Of a stretch of DNA of 32,457 bases, positions 22,106 through 29,095 are shown piece by piece. Under the pieces are notes generated by a model. The model saw only the letters and a list, made by a program, of their open reading frames with translations, was not told the DNA's origin and did not search any database. A program made the translations under genes and the position numbers. This stretch comes from Kineococcus vitellinus (GTDB taxonomy: Bacteria > Actinomycetota > Actinomycetes > Actinomycetales > Kineococcaceae), in assembly GCF_009906315.1 (NCBI RefSeq), contig NZ_JAAALL010000013.1, positions 1-32,457 on the forward strand. Direction: 5' to 3'. Every line of letters begins with the position of its first letter. The first letter of the stretch is position 1.

Positions 22106-23125
22106 TCAACGGGCGACTGCTGCCTCCAGCAGCGACAGCGCTGGTGCCTCAGCATCGAGAGCTACCTGGATGCCGACCGGCATCGGCAGGTTCGGGCCGG
22201 CGTGCCCGAACTCGACCCCACCCAGGACGGGGATGTCCCGGTCACCGAGGACGTCCAGCACGATCTCGCGCAAGGACGGTGATGGATCCGGCTCTGCAAG
22301 GCCCTCGATGGCGTGCGGGACACCCACCACCATGCCGCTGATCCGATCCAGGATGCCGGCGTGACGCAGCACGTGCAGGTAGCTCCACACGTACGAGGCG
22401 AGCCCACCCATCTCCTCCCAGAACAGCACCGCACCGCTGAAGCGCTCCAGCGGCAGGGCGTACTGCGTGGCCTGGACTAGCGCGATGCGGTTGATGACCC
22501 CGCCCATGAGGGGTCCCTCCGCACGCCCGGGGCGCCAGCACTGCCAGGAGGAGGTGGCGGGCAGGGCGCCGATCGCCTCGGTCCCGGTCAACAGCCTGCG
22601 GTAGAGGTCCTCGAGCTCGCCTCGGCGGGCGGTCGCGGATCGGCGCCAGGCGCCGCCGATCCCGGGGGTGGCCAGGTCGGCGTGGAACCCGACCAGGCCC
22701 GTGCGCTGGTGCAGCACCAGGTGCAGCAGGGAGATGTCGCTGTAACCCAGGATCGGTTTGGGGTCGTTGACGATCGCGTCGAGGTCGATGAGGTCGAGGT
22801 AGCCGAAGGCCGTCTGCCCGCCGTCGTGGGCGATGATCGCGCGCACCTCCGGGTCGCGGAGGAGGCCGTTCAGTTCCTTGGCGATGCGCGCCGGGGTGGC
22901 GGCGCTCCACCAGTGCTGCAGGCCCACCTGCAGCAACGGGGCACGGCGCACCCGGAACCCCATCCGCTCCAGGACCGCTTCCGCTTCCTGCAGGTCGGGC
23001 TCGTACTGGGCGTGCAGGGGTCCTGACAGCGAGGCGATGACCACGAGGTCTCCCGGCCTCAGGGCGTGAGGTCGCAGGAGTCCGGGCGAGCCATCGGTGA
23101 TCACCGGGGCAGTCTCACGGCCCAC
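22106..23125 (-). CDS. S66 family serine peptidase (LD-carboxypeptidase / MccF-like)
   Basis: A 339-residue protein with the S66 catalytic triad: Ser129 in LGYSDIS, Glu237 in LFWEEMGG, His308 in GGVEFGHAGPN. The N-terminal LRPGDLVVIASLSGP and AIIAHDGGQTAFGYLDLIDLDAI are the usual family segments. S66 enzymes trim L,D-linked peptidoglycan peptides or, in the MccF branch, inactivate microcin C-type peptide nucleotides; the WEE and GxGH wording leans towards MccF but does not decide. Cytosolic, no signal peptide. Starts at GTG 23125; a later GTG is possible. Between repeat loci 15 and 16. Confidence 0.9.
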   Translation of the reverse strand: MGRETAPVITDGSPGLLRPHALRPGDLVVIASLSGPLHAQYEPDLQEAEAVLERMGFRVRRAPLLQVGLQHWWSAATPARIAKELNGLLRDPEVRAIIAHDGGQTAFGYLDLIDLDAIVNDPKPILGYSDISLLHLVLHQRTGLVGFHADLATPGIGGAWRRSATARRGELEDLYRRLLTGTEAIGALPATSSWQCWRPGRAEGPLMGGVINRIALVQATQYALPLERFSGAVLFWEEMGGLASYVWSYLHVLRHAGILDRISGMVVGVPHAIEGLAEPDPSPSLREIVLDVLGDRDIPVLGGVEFGHAGPNLPMPVGIQVALDAEAPALSLLEAAVAR

Positions 23126-23170
23126 CTCGACCGCCCGCCACTTCTTTGCAGCATTGCTGTCAGACCTCTA

Positions 23171-23205
23171 ACGACTTCACGGTCAGCCCGCGTTGTGCGC
23201 GGCGG
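23171..23205 (+). repeat. co-oriented intergenic repeat, locus 16
   Basis: ACTTCACGGTCAGCCCGCGT followed by TGTGCGCGG, core CGGTCAG at 23180-23186, one change from consensus. Confidence 0.9.
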
Positions 23206-23226
23206 GTTCTGCCCGATGAGCAGGAG

Positions 23227-23883
23227 TCAGGTGAGCAGCTGACCGGTCTCCTGGGCCAGGAGGACGCGCAGGTGACCAGCCGGCAGCCCCCGCAGCCAGA
23301 CGTTCGCCTCCTCCAGCGCTGCCCGCAGCACCTGCACGGGACTGCTCCCCTCCCACTCACTGGCCGGGTACTCCGTCCCCGGCACCGGGATCGCCACCGT
23401 CCAGCTCCACGACCCCGACTCCCCGGCCGGGACGTACCCGACGCTCACGTCCATCCCCGCATCGTCGTCGGGCAGGTGGCAGCACAAGCGGGCCACCTCC
23501 GCCAGCAGCTGCGACCACCCTCGCCACGACCGGGCCGCCCCCTGGACGAGGTCGTCCACCTCACTCGGCACCGTGACCTCGCATGAGGTGGAGAGGGTCT
23601 TGGCGAGCTCCTCGATCACTGCGGCGGGATGACCGGCCAGCTCGTAGGCGTCCTCGCCGGAGTGGGGAAGCTCGAAGTTGACCTCCCAGGACAGGTCGAC
23701 TCCCTCGTCCTCACCTAGGCGGCTGTAGGGCACGTAGGCCAGGGTGAAGCCGCAGCCCGCAGGATCCAAGGCGATCATCGAGGCCAGCACCATCGTGGTG
23801 GCCTGCTCCACCTCTGACCAGGGGCGAGGGTCGTCCCATCCCTTCGCGTCTGGCGGGACGGCGAGGCCTTCTCGGTGAGCCAC
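23227..23883 (-). CDS. uncharacterised 218-residue protein
   Basis: No family recognised. A soluble acidic protein with alternating strands and helices: VLASMIALDPAGCGFTLAYVPY, VDLSWEVNFELPHSGEDAYELAGHPAAVIEEL, and WSWTVAIPVPG. GTG 23883 (VAHREGLAVPP) is chosen; ATG 23934 is in frame but lies in repeat locus 17, and its extra residues are encoded by the repeat. A 13-bp exact reverse match to the repeat core lies at 23624-23636 within this gene, probably by chance. Between loci 16 and 17. Confidence 0.65.
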   Translation of the reverse strand: MAHREGLAVPPDAKGWDDPRPWSEVEQATTMVLASMIALDPAGCGFTLAYVPYSRLGEDEGVDLSWEVNFELPHSGEDAYELAGHPAAVIEELAKTLSTSCEVTVPSEVDDLVQGAARSWRGWSQLLAEVARLCCHLPDDDAGMDVSVGYVPAGESGSWSWTVAIPVPGTEYPASEWEGSSPVQVLRAALEEANVWLRGLPAGHLRVLLAQETGQLLT

Positions 23884-23918
23884 GGATCGAGCATGGCCAG
23901 GCAGCGGGTCCCATGCCA

Positions 23919-23950
23919 CCGACTTCACGGTCATCCCGCCGGTCGCGCGT
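23919..23950 (+). repeat. co-oriented intergenic repeat, locus 17
   Basis: GACTTCACGGTCATCCCGCC then GGTCGCGCG, core at 23928-23934. It ends directly before the stop codon of the zinc-ribbon gene (23952) and would supply a false in-frame ATG to the gene downstream. Confidence 0.9.
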
Positions 23951-23951
23951 A

Positions 23952-24161
23952 TCAGGCCGTCCAACCTGAAGCCTCGACCCTGCAGATGCGCTCAGGCGCG
24001 TCTGGATCTTCGTGCTCAATCTCGTACAAGCACTCCCCGCACCCCTCGGTTGGATCATGCTCTCGCCAGTCATGACGACAGGTCGGGCAATCTCCGTAGT
24101 AGGCCCACTCGGCCCACTCCTCCTGCCGGCGGCTCCACCACTGCCTCAGCGTCTGGCGCAC
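23952..24161 (-). CDS. small zinc-ribbon protein, 69 residues
   Basis: A miniprotein, MRQTLRQWWSRRQEEWAEWA, followed by CPTC and, 15 residues on, CGEC: two CxxC knuckles that can bind one zinc ion. The N-terminal Trp/Arg-rich helix is amphipathic. The spacing and the HDWREHDPTEGCGECLYE segment resemble zinc-ribbon proteins of actinomycetes, function unknown; nucleic-acid or protein contact is the usual role of such ribbons. It is the sole gene between repeat loci 17 and 18, the smallest module in the series. Confidence 0.7.
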   Translation of the reverse strand: MRQTLRQWWSRRQEEWAEWAYYGDCPTCRHDWREHDPTEGCGECLYEIEHEDPDAPERICRVEASGWTA

Positions 24162-24185
24162 GTCGTGAGCATGGCAGGAGCGGCG

Positions 24186-24247
24186 ACGACTTCACGGTCA
24201 TCCCGCAGTGCGCGAGCGCACGGTCATCCCGCCGTCAGTGCGCGGCG
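24186..24247 (+). repeat. co-oriented repeat, locus 18 (double, 26-nt spacing)
   Basis: GACTTCACGGTCATCCCGCA (core 24195) and GCACGGTCATCCCGCCGTCA (core 24221), 26 nt apart. The second unit contains the stop codon of the minus-strand acetyltransferase gene (24235-24237), so repeat and gene overlap by about 13 bp. Confidence 0.9.
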
Positions 24248-24744
24248 ACCGGGACGAAGGCCATCACCTCCCTCTCGCGCCCCTCGTCTAGCCCGCGCTC
24301 ACCCGTCGGCACGAAGCCGGCCCGCCGCCAGGCCCGCACCGCCCGCACGTTGGCCACCGCCGGATCGACCGTCAGAGGCCGCCAGCGGCGAGCGGTCAGC
24401 TCCTCAGCCAGCGCCCGGGCAACCACCGGCCCCAGCCCTCGGCCCTGCGCGCCGGCGGCCAGGAACATGTCCAGCCCACAGCGAGCACCCTCCTGCCAGG
24501 CCTGGATGAGCCCGACCGGTGCTTCCGCCGTCTCGATGATGTACACCACCACCCCGGGCAGGCGTACCCCGGTGTACTTCGCGACCACCTGCTCCAGCGC
24601 CACCGGTGCACCGCCCCACCAGCGGTGCACCTCCTCCTGCGCCAGCCAGGCGGTGATGCTCTCCGCATCGGCGGGGCTGGACAGGCGCAGGCGCAGGCCC
24701 TGCGAGGGCTCGCTCGTCAGCTCCGATGGGTAGCTGCGCGCCAT
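24235..24744 (-). CDS. GNAT acetyltransferase, AAC(6')-like (Acetyltransf_8 type)
   Basis: A 169-residue acetyltransferase with the layout of the AAC(6')-Ib/IIc-type group: LRLSSPADAESITAWLAQEEVHRWWGG at the N-terminus, then GLIQAWQEG, GLDMFLAAGAQGRGLGPVVAR (acetyl-CoA loop QGRGLG) and VDPAVANVRAVRAWRRAGFVPTGER. Relatives acetylate aminoglycosides, other amines or siderophore precursors; resistance cannot be concluded from sequence alone. Its last codons and stop fall within repeat locus 18. Between loci 18 and 19. Confidence 0.88.
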   Translation of the reverse strand: MARSYPSELTSEPSQGLRLRLSSPADAESITAWLAQEEVHRWWGGAPVALEQVVAKYTGVRLPGVVVYIIETAEAPVGLIQAWQEGARCGLDMFLAAGAQGRGLGPVVARALAEELTARRWRPLTVDPAVANVRAVRAWRRAGFVPTGERGLDEGREREVMAFVPVAAH

Positions 24745-24789
24745 CCTCCGACGCTAGGCCAGGATGCACTCCGCCAGCTCGATGGTGCG

Positions 24790-24816
24790 GCGCGTCCAGT
24801 CATCCCGCGGTGCGTG
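24790..24816 (+). repeat. co-oriented intergenic repeat, locus 19
   Basis: GCGTCCAGTCATCCCGCGGT then GCGTGTG, core CAGTCAT at 24797-24803, same change as in locus 13. Confidence 0.78.
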
Positions 24817-24846
24817 TGCTTCTGCCGCATCGGCCGGCGGTGGCTC

Positions 24847-25536
24847 TCAGTGCGGGTGCGGTAGGGGACGTAGCCGCGTCGAGGCCCAGTCCTTGACCAA
24901 GGCGCTCACCGCCACGACCGGCGGCAGGTGCGCCCACACCTCCACGTTGAACCCCGGCGACGGTGTCGTCACAGACCAGGCCAGGCGGGTCAAAGCGGCG
25001 CGGCGACGTTGCACCCCGATGAGGGCGCTCCCCAGGGGGACGACGACGGAGTCGCCACTGGCCTCACTGCTGCGGACCTGCCAGGTCGGGCGCGGTACTT
25101 GAGGCCAGGGTGCGCCGTAGCCGGTCAGCAGGGACACGGTGACCATCCCGCGCTCAGCGGCGGCGGCGTAGGAGCCTGGCGCAGCCCACGCGATGTCGGC
25201 GGGCACGTACAGGACACTGAAGGTCACGTTGGTTCCCGGCGGGATGGCCCGACGCGGAGGGCGTTCCTCGAAGGGGTGCACGACGAAGTGGTCGATCAGT
25301 CCGTGGTCGGCGGTGAGGCTGGGCAAGGTGGGGGGCTCGAAGCCCAACCAGTCCCGCAAGCTGGCCTGGGAGGTGGGTTGCCAGGCTTCGGCGAGGGTGT
25401 CCGGCGGGCGGTTGTAGCCGCGGCGGCTGCGTCCGCGCATGGGCAGCAGGGAGTCCAGGATGCGCACCGCTGGCGGTGGCAGGGGCAAGCCGGTGAGCGG
25501 CTCGTTCCAGCCTTCGGCGTCGGTCGGCTCCGTCAT
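24847..25536 (-). CDS. uncharacterised 229-residue protein
   Basis: No family recognised. The first 80 residues are proline-rich and hydrophilic; the rest alternates strands and short helices (VTFSVLYVPADIAWAAPGSYAAAAERGMVTVSLLTGYG, then SVVVPLGSALIGVQRRRAALTRLAWSV and FNVEVWAHLPP). No signal peptide or membrane segment. The LYVPADIAW turn is faintly similar to LAYVPYSRL in the 23227 gene product, too little to claim kinship. Between repeat loci 19 and 20. Confidence 0.65.
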   Translation of the reverse strand: MTEPTDAEGWNEPLTGLPLPPPAVRILDSLLPMRGRSRRGYNRPPDTLAEAWQPTSQASLRDWLGFEPPTLPSLTADHGLIDHFVVHPFEERPPRRAIPPGTNVTFSVLYVPADIAWAAPGSYAAAAERGMVTVSLLTGYGAPWPQVPRPTWQVRSSEASGDSVVVPLGSALIGVQRRRAALTRLAWSVTTPSPGFNVEVWAHLPPVVAVSALVKDWASTRLRPLPHPH

Positions 25537-25607
25537 GGCTTCGACGATGCCAGCGCCAGGGCGCTGTTCGCTCCCTCCCGGCCAGAGGAGCCGGCCCAGG
25601 TGTCCGA

Positions 25608-25636
25608 CGATCTACCGGTCATCCCGCGATGAGGGT
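25608..25636 (+). repeat. co-oriented intergenic repeat, locus 20
   Basis: CTACCGGTCATCCCGCGATG, core at 25616-25622, in front of the mazF 3' end. Confidence 0.82.
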
Positions 25637-25653
25637 GGCTCCCGTCACCAGCC

Positions 25654-26001
25654 TCACAGGGCCAGGTGCAGCCGCAAGGCGTTGTCGAGGGCGTCCAACG
25701 CCTCGAGCGGCAACCGCCCCAACGCCGGTCCCAGCCGGTCGACCGAGACGGCGCGGACCTGCTCGGCCTGGGCCTTGGAGTCGACGTGCAGTCCGGTGTC
25801 CTGGGCGGTGAGCAGGACCTGGAAGGGGAACACCCTGGCGGTGCCGCTGGTCACCGGGACCACGGTGACCACGCCCCGACCCAGGCGCTCAGCGACCGCG
25901 TTGGCCCGGTCGTTGCTGACCACGACCGCGGGCCGGCGCTTGTTCGCCTCACTGCCCTGGACGGGGTCGACGTCGACGAGGCGGACTTCCCCGCGGCGCA
26001 T
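25654..26001 (-). CDS. mazF: MazF/PemK-type endoribonuclease toxin
   Basis: A 115-residue MazF toxin. MRRGEVRLVDVDPVQGSEANKRRPAVVVSNDRAN holds the typical beta1-beta2 hairpin and the RRPAVVVSN motif with its catalytic Arg; VTVVPVTS carries the Ser/Thr and LTAQDTGLHVDSKAQAEQVRAVSVDRL the rest of the fold. MazF cleaves mRNA or tRNA at short motifs. It starts within the stop of the antitoxin gene (TGATG overlap at 25999-26003), so it is translationally coupled. The toxin looks intact while its antitoxin frame is broken, which is noteworthy. Confidence 0.92.
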   Translation of the reverse strand: MRRGEVRLVDVDPVQGSEANKRRPAVVVSNDRANAVAERLGRGVVTVVPVTSGTARVFPFQVLLTAQDTGLHVDSKAQAEQVRAVSVDRLGPALGRLPLEALDALDNALRLHLAL

Positions 26002-26218
26002 CAGCGCAGTCCGTCAGCCGCGACGCCCTCCCACACCTCACGCTCCCCGGAGTCGTCCCAGTCCTTCCAGGCGGCGGCGTAGTCCTGCTCCAGCTGCTGG
26101 TGGGTCAGTGCCCGGATGGCCCGCTGACAGCCGCGGACCGGGACGGCAGACCGGCCTGGCGGACGTGCTCGTCGAGGGCGGCGACGTCGGCTTCGGAAAG
26201 GCTGATGCTGAGCTTCAC
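26001..26218 (-). pseudogene. MazE-like ribbon-helix-helix antitoxin with one-base frameshift
   Basis: From GTG 26218 one frame encodes a ribbon-helix-helix N-terminus (VKLSISLSEADVAALDEHVRQ, LPSRSAAV). The expected continuation, QRAIRALTHQQLEQDYAAAW to WEGVAADGLR and the stop at 26001, lies in the adjacent frame. One base seems missing at about 26124-26128. If real, the DNA-binding half would end in a short foreign tail and the toxin-binding half would be lost, hard to reconcile with an active mazF. A sequence error, a rescuing frameshift or a silent toxin would explain it. No classic slippery site is visible. Confidence 0.75.
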
Positions 26219-26250
26219 GAGTCGATGCCACTCAGGTAGCACCGCCGATG

Positions 26251-26281
26251 CCACCTTCCGGTCATCCCGCAGGCCGGAGTG
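26251..26281 (+). repeat. co-oriented intergenic repeat, locus 21
   Basis: CTTCCGGTCATCCCGCAGGC, core at 26259-26265, in the divergent gap between mazE and the membrane-protein gene. Confidence 0.82.
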
Positions 26282-26360
26282 CCGGGAGCTGGCCAGATCG
26301 AGCTCGCGATCTTCCTGAGGAGTTCCACGAGCACCTGCACCCACCCCCTGTGGTCGGTGC

Positions 26361-26815
26361 ATGTTCACGAGCATCGTCGACCACCCCTGGGTGCTGGTCC
26401 CGCTCATCGTGCTCGTGGTGGTCGTCGTGGCGGCGGTGCTCGCCATCCGCGGCGTGCTGAACCGCCGCCAGCAGCGACCGCCCTCCCCGCCGTCCTCCCC
26501 GTCGTCTTTCGGCGATCCGCGGGGACTGAGGCCCCATCCCCGTGGTGAGAGCAGCCGGGCGCAGCACGCTGCCCGCCCCACCACCTCGCATCCCCTTCGA
26601 GGCGCTGACCGACCCGACCAGGACCCGAATCGGCCCTGGTTGCTCCTGCACCCGACGAGCAGCGACCCCAGGGCCAGCCACCCCGCCTGGACCCTGTTGC
26701 TGCAGAACCCCTCGCCGGTCCGGCGGAGGTTCGCAGGCTGCGGCGCCGCATCGACCAGCTCGTCGACGGGAACCTGCGAGACCGCTTCGACGACTGGAGC
26801 CGGCCGCACGGTCAT
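26361..26815 (+). pseudogene. single-pass membrane protein gene with apparent frameshift
   Basis: ATG 26361 opens a protein with a strong membrane helix (WVLVPLIVLVVVVVAAVLAI) followed by a basic stop-transfer segment and a Pro/Ser-rich stretch. About 26605-26680 coding character passes to another frame: ESALVAPAPDEQRP, then RRLRRRIDQLVDGNLRDRFDDW up to 26808, where repeat locus 22 begins. Loss of one base explains the switch. The second frame has no stop before or in the repeat, so its original end may have been replaced when the repeat arrived. Function unknown. Confidence 0.5.
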
Positions 26816-26832
26816 CCCGCGTCGTGCGTGGT
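26801..26832 (+). repeat. co-oriented intergenic repeat, locus 22
   Basis: CCGCACGGTCATCCCGCGTC then GTGCGTGG, core at 26809-26815, directly joined to the coding end of the broken membrane-protein gene. Confidence 0.88.
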
Positions 26833-27007
26833 CTCGAGCAGCCGAGGACGACCTCCCGTGCGAATCCTGTTGGTTGCCCTGGTGCCCGGCGGCTGGCACA
26901 GACCAGCGCCCACGCTGAACCGACCTGATCTCCCACACGACGGTGCCGGTGATGCGACGATCACCTCAGCGTGCCCACTACGGCACACACCGCCTGAGAG
27001 GCCGCCG

Positions 27008-27442
27008 ATGACCAAGGACGAGAACCGCCGCCGCTGGGCCGGCACCGCCCGCACCGCAACCGCCGGCGCGCTGGTCGGAGCCATCGGCGGAGCGGTCGCC
27101 GGCACCACTTCACTGCTGGGCGACGGAGGGTTCTCCACCGGAGCCGCCGTGGTCTTCGGCGGCGGGTTCGGCGCCGTGTTCGGTGCCCTCTTCGGTGTGG
27201 CGACCGGCGCTGTCGGAGGCTGCTTGGCGGTGCACGTGGTCCGTCGACGCATCCGGCTCGCCCGGACGCTGCTGGCGGTGTGCAGCGGTGTCCTGATCGC
27301 CCTGGCAACGGCGTGGAGCCTGGGGCCCGAGGTTGATCAGCTCGGGTGGATCGTCCTGGCCGGAGCGATCGCCTCGACCGCCGCGTGGCTTTGCGCTCCG
27401 TGGTGCCTGCGTCCTCTCCGTGCGGCCGACTCGCCTGCCTGA
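27008..27442 (+). CDS. small multi-pass membrane protein, uncharacterised
   Basis: A 144-residue protein with four likely membrane segments: about 15-35 (TATAGALVGAIGGAVAGTT), 42-68 (Gly/Ala/Phe-rich GAAVVFGGGFGAVFGALFGV), 82-102 (LLAVCSGVLIALATAWSL) and 110-130 (LGWIVLAGAIASTAAWLC). The Gly-rich second helix suggests close helix packing. GAGAGG before ATG 27008 supports the start, although the frame is open further upstream through repeat-derived sequence. Role unknown. Between repeat loci 22 and 23. Confidence 0.75.
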   Translation: MTKDENRRRWAGTARTATAGALVGAIGGAVAGTTSLLGDGGFSTGAAVVFGGGFGAVFGALFGVATGAVGGCLAVHVVRRRIRLARTLLAVCSGVLIALATAWSLGPEVDQLGWIVLAGAIASTAAWLCAPWCLRPLRAADSPA

Positions 27443-27474
27443 ACCGCTGATCGCCGCGCAACACCATGGTGCGA

Positions 27475-27508
27475 GCGATTCCACGGCTGTCCCGCGTTGC
27501 GCGCTGTC
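27475..27508 (+). repeat. co-oriented intergenic repeat, locus 23 (diverged)
   Basis: TCCACGGCTGTCCCGCGTTG then CGCGCTG, core CGGCTGT at 27484-27490. The core is changed but the CCCGCGTTG part and position are preserved. Confidence 0.7.
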
Positions 27509-27648
27509 GTGGGCGGCCGCGACACCTGCTCAGCTCCGCGACTGTCACCGAGGTCCTGAGGCATCGCACCAGCCCGGTCCGGGTTCTCCGGGTTCCGCGA
27601 GCGGATCGGGTCGCCTCCGCGCGGTGCTCCTGCGGTCCTTCGGTCCCG

Positions 27649-28482
27649 TCAACGACGGTCGGCGGCCGGCGGCGCGCATGAAGCCTGCGCGAGCAGGAAG
27701 GAGTCGATCGCCGCCCAGGTGGCCTCGGGGTTCTCGAGGTGCGGCAGGTGCCCGGCGGCGGGGACCTCGACGAACTGCGCGCCGGGCACCGCCCGCGCGA
27801 CGGCCCGCCCGTAGGCGGGGGTGACGATGCGGTCGCTGGCGCCCCAGGCCACGAGGGTGGGCACGGCCACCGCGCCGAGCCGCTCCAGCAGCGTCGGGTC
27901 GCTCATGCTCCTCCCCGCCACGACGGCCATCGTGGCCGCGTTCCCCTGCTGCAGCGCGCGCTGCTCGTCGCTGAGGCCGGCCGGGTCGAGGTGGCCGCGC
28001 TCGGGGTCGTGCCAGGCGGCTTCGGCGAGCCCGCGGGCGTCGAGGGCGAAGAAGTCGGCGATCGGCTCGCCGTCGACGACCGCACCGACGCCGTCGACGA
28101 CGACCACGGCCCCGACCAGCCCGGCGCAGCGTTCGTCCGCGCCCGCTCGCACGGCGGCCTGCACGGCCACTTCCAGGGCGATCCAGCCGCCGATCGACGA
28201 CCCGACCAGCACGACGTCCCGCTCCCCGTGCTCGAGCAGGCGGGTGAGGTAGGCGGTGGCGAGGTCGGCGATCGAGCCGATGGAACCGGGGCGCTCGGTG
28301 CCGTCCCAGCCGGGGTGGGTCGGGGCGCAGGCGTGCAGGGTGCTCGCGAGGTGGGCCACGACCGGGGCGACGGTGCGGAGCCCGCCGCCGCCGTGCAGGA
28401 CGAGGGCGGTGCGTGCGTCCGGGTCGCCGGCCTGGAGGACGGGCAGGTCCGTGGGAAGCGTGGGGGGCGGGGAGGCGGGCAT
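27649..28482 (-). CDS. alpha/beta hydrolase
   Basis: A 277-residue alpha/beta-hydrolase with HGGGGLRTV near residue 30 as the oxyanion region, Ser in the nucleophile elbow VGSSIGGW, Asp in WGASDRIV and His in AAGHLPHLENP: a complete Ser-Asp-His triad of an esterase/lyase type. AGGAG stands before ATG 28482. It diverges from a MarR gene across direct repeats and is the likely target of that regulator. The 27649-28998 pair has fewer features of the accessory modules and resembles the 14-15.6 kb hydrolase/MarR pair in plan, though the proteins are not close. Confidence 0.9.
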   Translation of the reverse strand: MPASPPPTLPTDLPVLQAGDPDARTALVLHGGGGLRTVAPVVAHLASTLHACAPTHPGWDGTERPGSIGSIADLATAYLTRLLEHGERDVVLVGSSIGGWIALEVAVQAAVRAGADERCAGLVGAVVVVDGVGAVVDGEPIADFFALDARGLAEAAWHDPERGHLDPAGLSDEQRALQQGNAATMAVVAGRSMSDPTLLERLGAVAVPTLVAWGASDRIVTPAYGRAVARAVPGAQFVEVPAAGHLPHLENPEATWAAIDSFLLAQASCAPPAADRR

Positions 28483-28497
28483 GGTGCTCCTGATCGA

Positions 28498-28526
28498 GTC
28501 AACGTGTTGATATACGGGTGTTGATA
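28498..28526. promoter_or_regulatory. probable MarR operator: paired GTGTTGATA direct repeats
   Basis: GTGTTGATA at 28504-28512 and 28518-28526, 14 bp apart. With the preceding TCAAC (28499-28503) the first also forms the short palindrome TCAAC-GT-GTTGA. It is the AT-richest stretch in this part of the window and lies in the divergent hydrolase/marR gap. Confidence 0.7.
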
Positions 28527-28536
28527 CCGTAGCACC

Positions 28537-28998
28537 GTGACGACCGACCTCGAAGCCCTCGGGCAGGCGATCAAGCGTGCGCAGCACCGCAACCACCGCA
28601 CGATGGACGCCGCGCTGCGCGAGGTCGGGATCAGCCTCGTGCAGTGGGACGCCCTGCGCGCCGTCGCCCGACTGCCGGGAGCCTCCGGGCACGAGCTGGC
28701 CCTCGCCACGTTCCAGAGCGACCAGGCGTTCGGCACCCTGGCGACCCGGCTCGTCGAGCGCGGGCTCATCACCCGCTCCGCGGGCCGCGGGCGGCGCCTC
28801 GAGCACGCCCTCACCGAGGCGGGGCGGGCGGCGCTCGCGGACGGCCGGCGGTTGTCGGTCGGCGTCCTGCAGGACCTCTTCGCGCCGCTGGGCGAGGAGC
28901 AGCGCAACGACCTGCTCCGGCTGCTCCAGGACCTCCTCGGCGGCGACGCTCGCCGGTCGCCGGTCGAGGACGCCCAGGAGCCGCCCTGCAGATCATGA
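28537..28998 (+). CDS. MarR family transcriptional regulator
   Basis: A 153-residue winged-helix protein: SLVQWDALRAVARLPGASGHELALATFQSDQAFGTLATRLVERGLI is the helix-turn-helix region, and TRSAGRGRRLEHALTEAGRAAL the wing and following helix. GTG start at 28537. It diverges from the alpha/beta hydrolase gene with clear direct repeats between, so it probably represses that gene and itself. Ligand unknown. Confidence 0.9.
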   Translation: MTTDLEALGQAIKRAQHRNHRTMDAALREVGISLVQWDALRAVARLPGASGHELALATFQSDQAFGTLATRLVERGLITRSAGRGRRLEHALTEAGRAALADGRRLSVGVLQDLFAPLGEEQRNDLLRLLQDLLGGDARRSPVEDAQEPPCRS

Positions 28999-29008
28999 GG
29001 GGTGCCTG

Positions 29009-29042
29009 ACACGTCCGCCCACGCCACACGTCCGCCCACGCC
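29009..29042. repeat. 17-bp tandem duplication
   Basis: ACACGTCCGCCCACGCC occurs twice without a gap (29009-29025, 29026-29042), between the marR stop and the TPR-like gene. This gap has no copy of the co-oriented repeat family. Confidence 0.9.
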
Positions 29043-29095
29043 GATGGCCGCTGCGCCGCGGGTGAGATGTCGGTGGCCTTCGACAGGCTGTGTCC

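Noticed and set aside
23624-23636. Reverse-orientation repeat copy
   Set aside because: GCGGGATGACCGG matches the core in reverse over 13 bp but lies inside a coherent coding region (PAAVIEEL) with no similarity beyond; probably chance in GC-rich sequence.
24235-24744. Confirmed aminoglycoside resistance gene
   Set aside because: The protein has the AAC(6')-like layout, but many relatives act on other amines; sequence alone does not justify a resistance call.
26001-26218. Programmed -1 frameshift in the antitoxin gene
   Set aside because: No heptameric slippery site or strong downstream structure is seen at the frame junction; a mutation or error is simpler.
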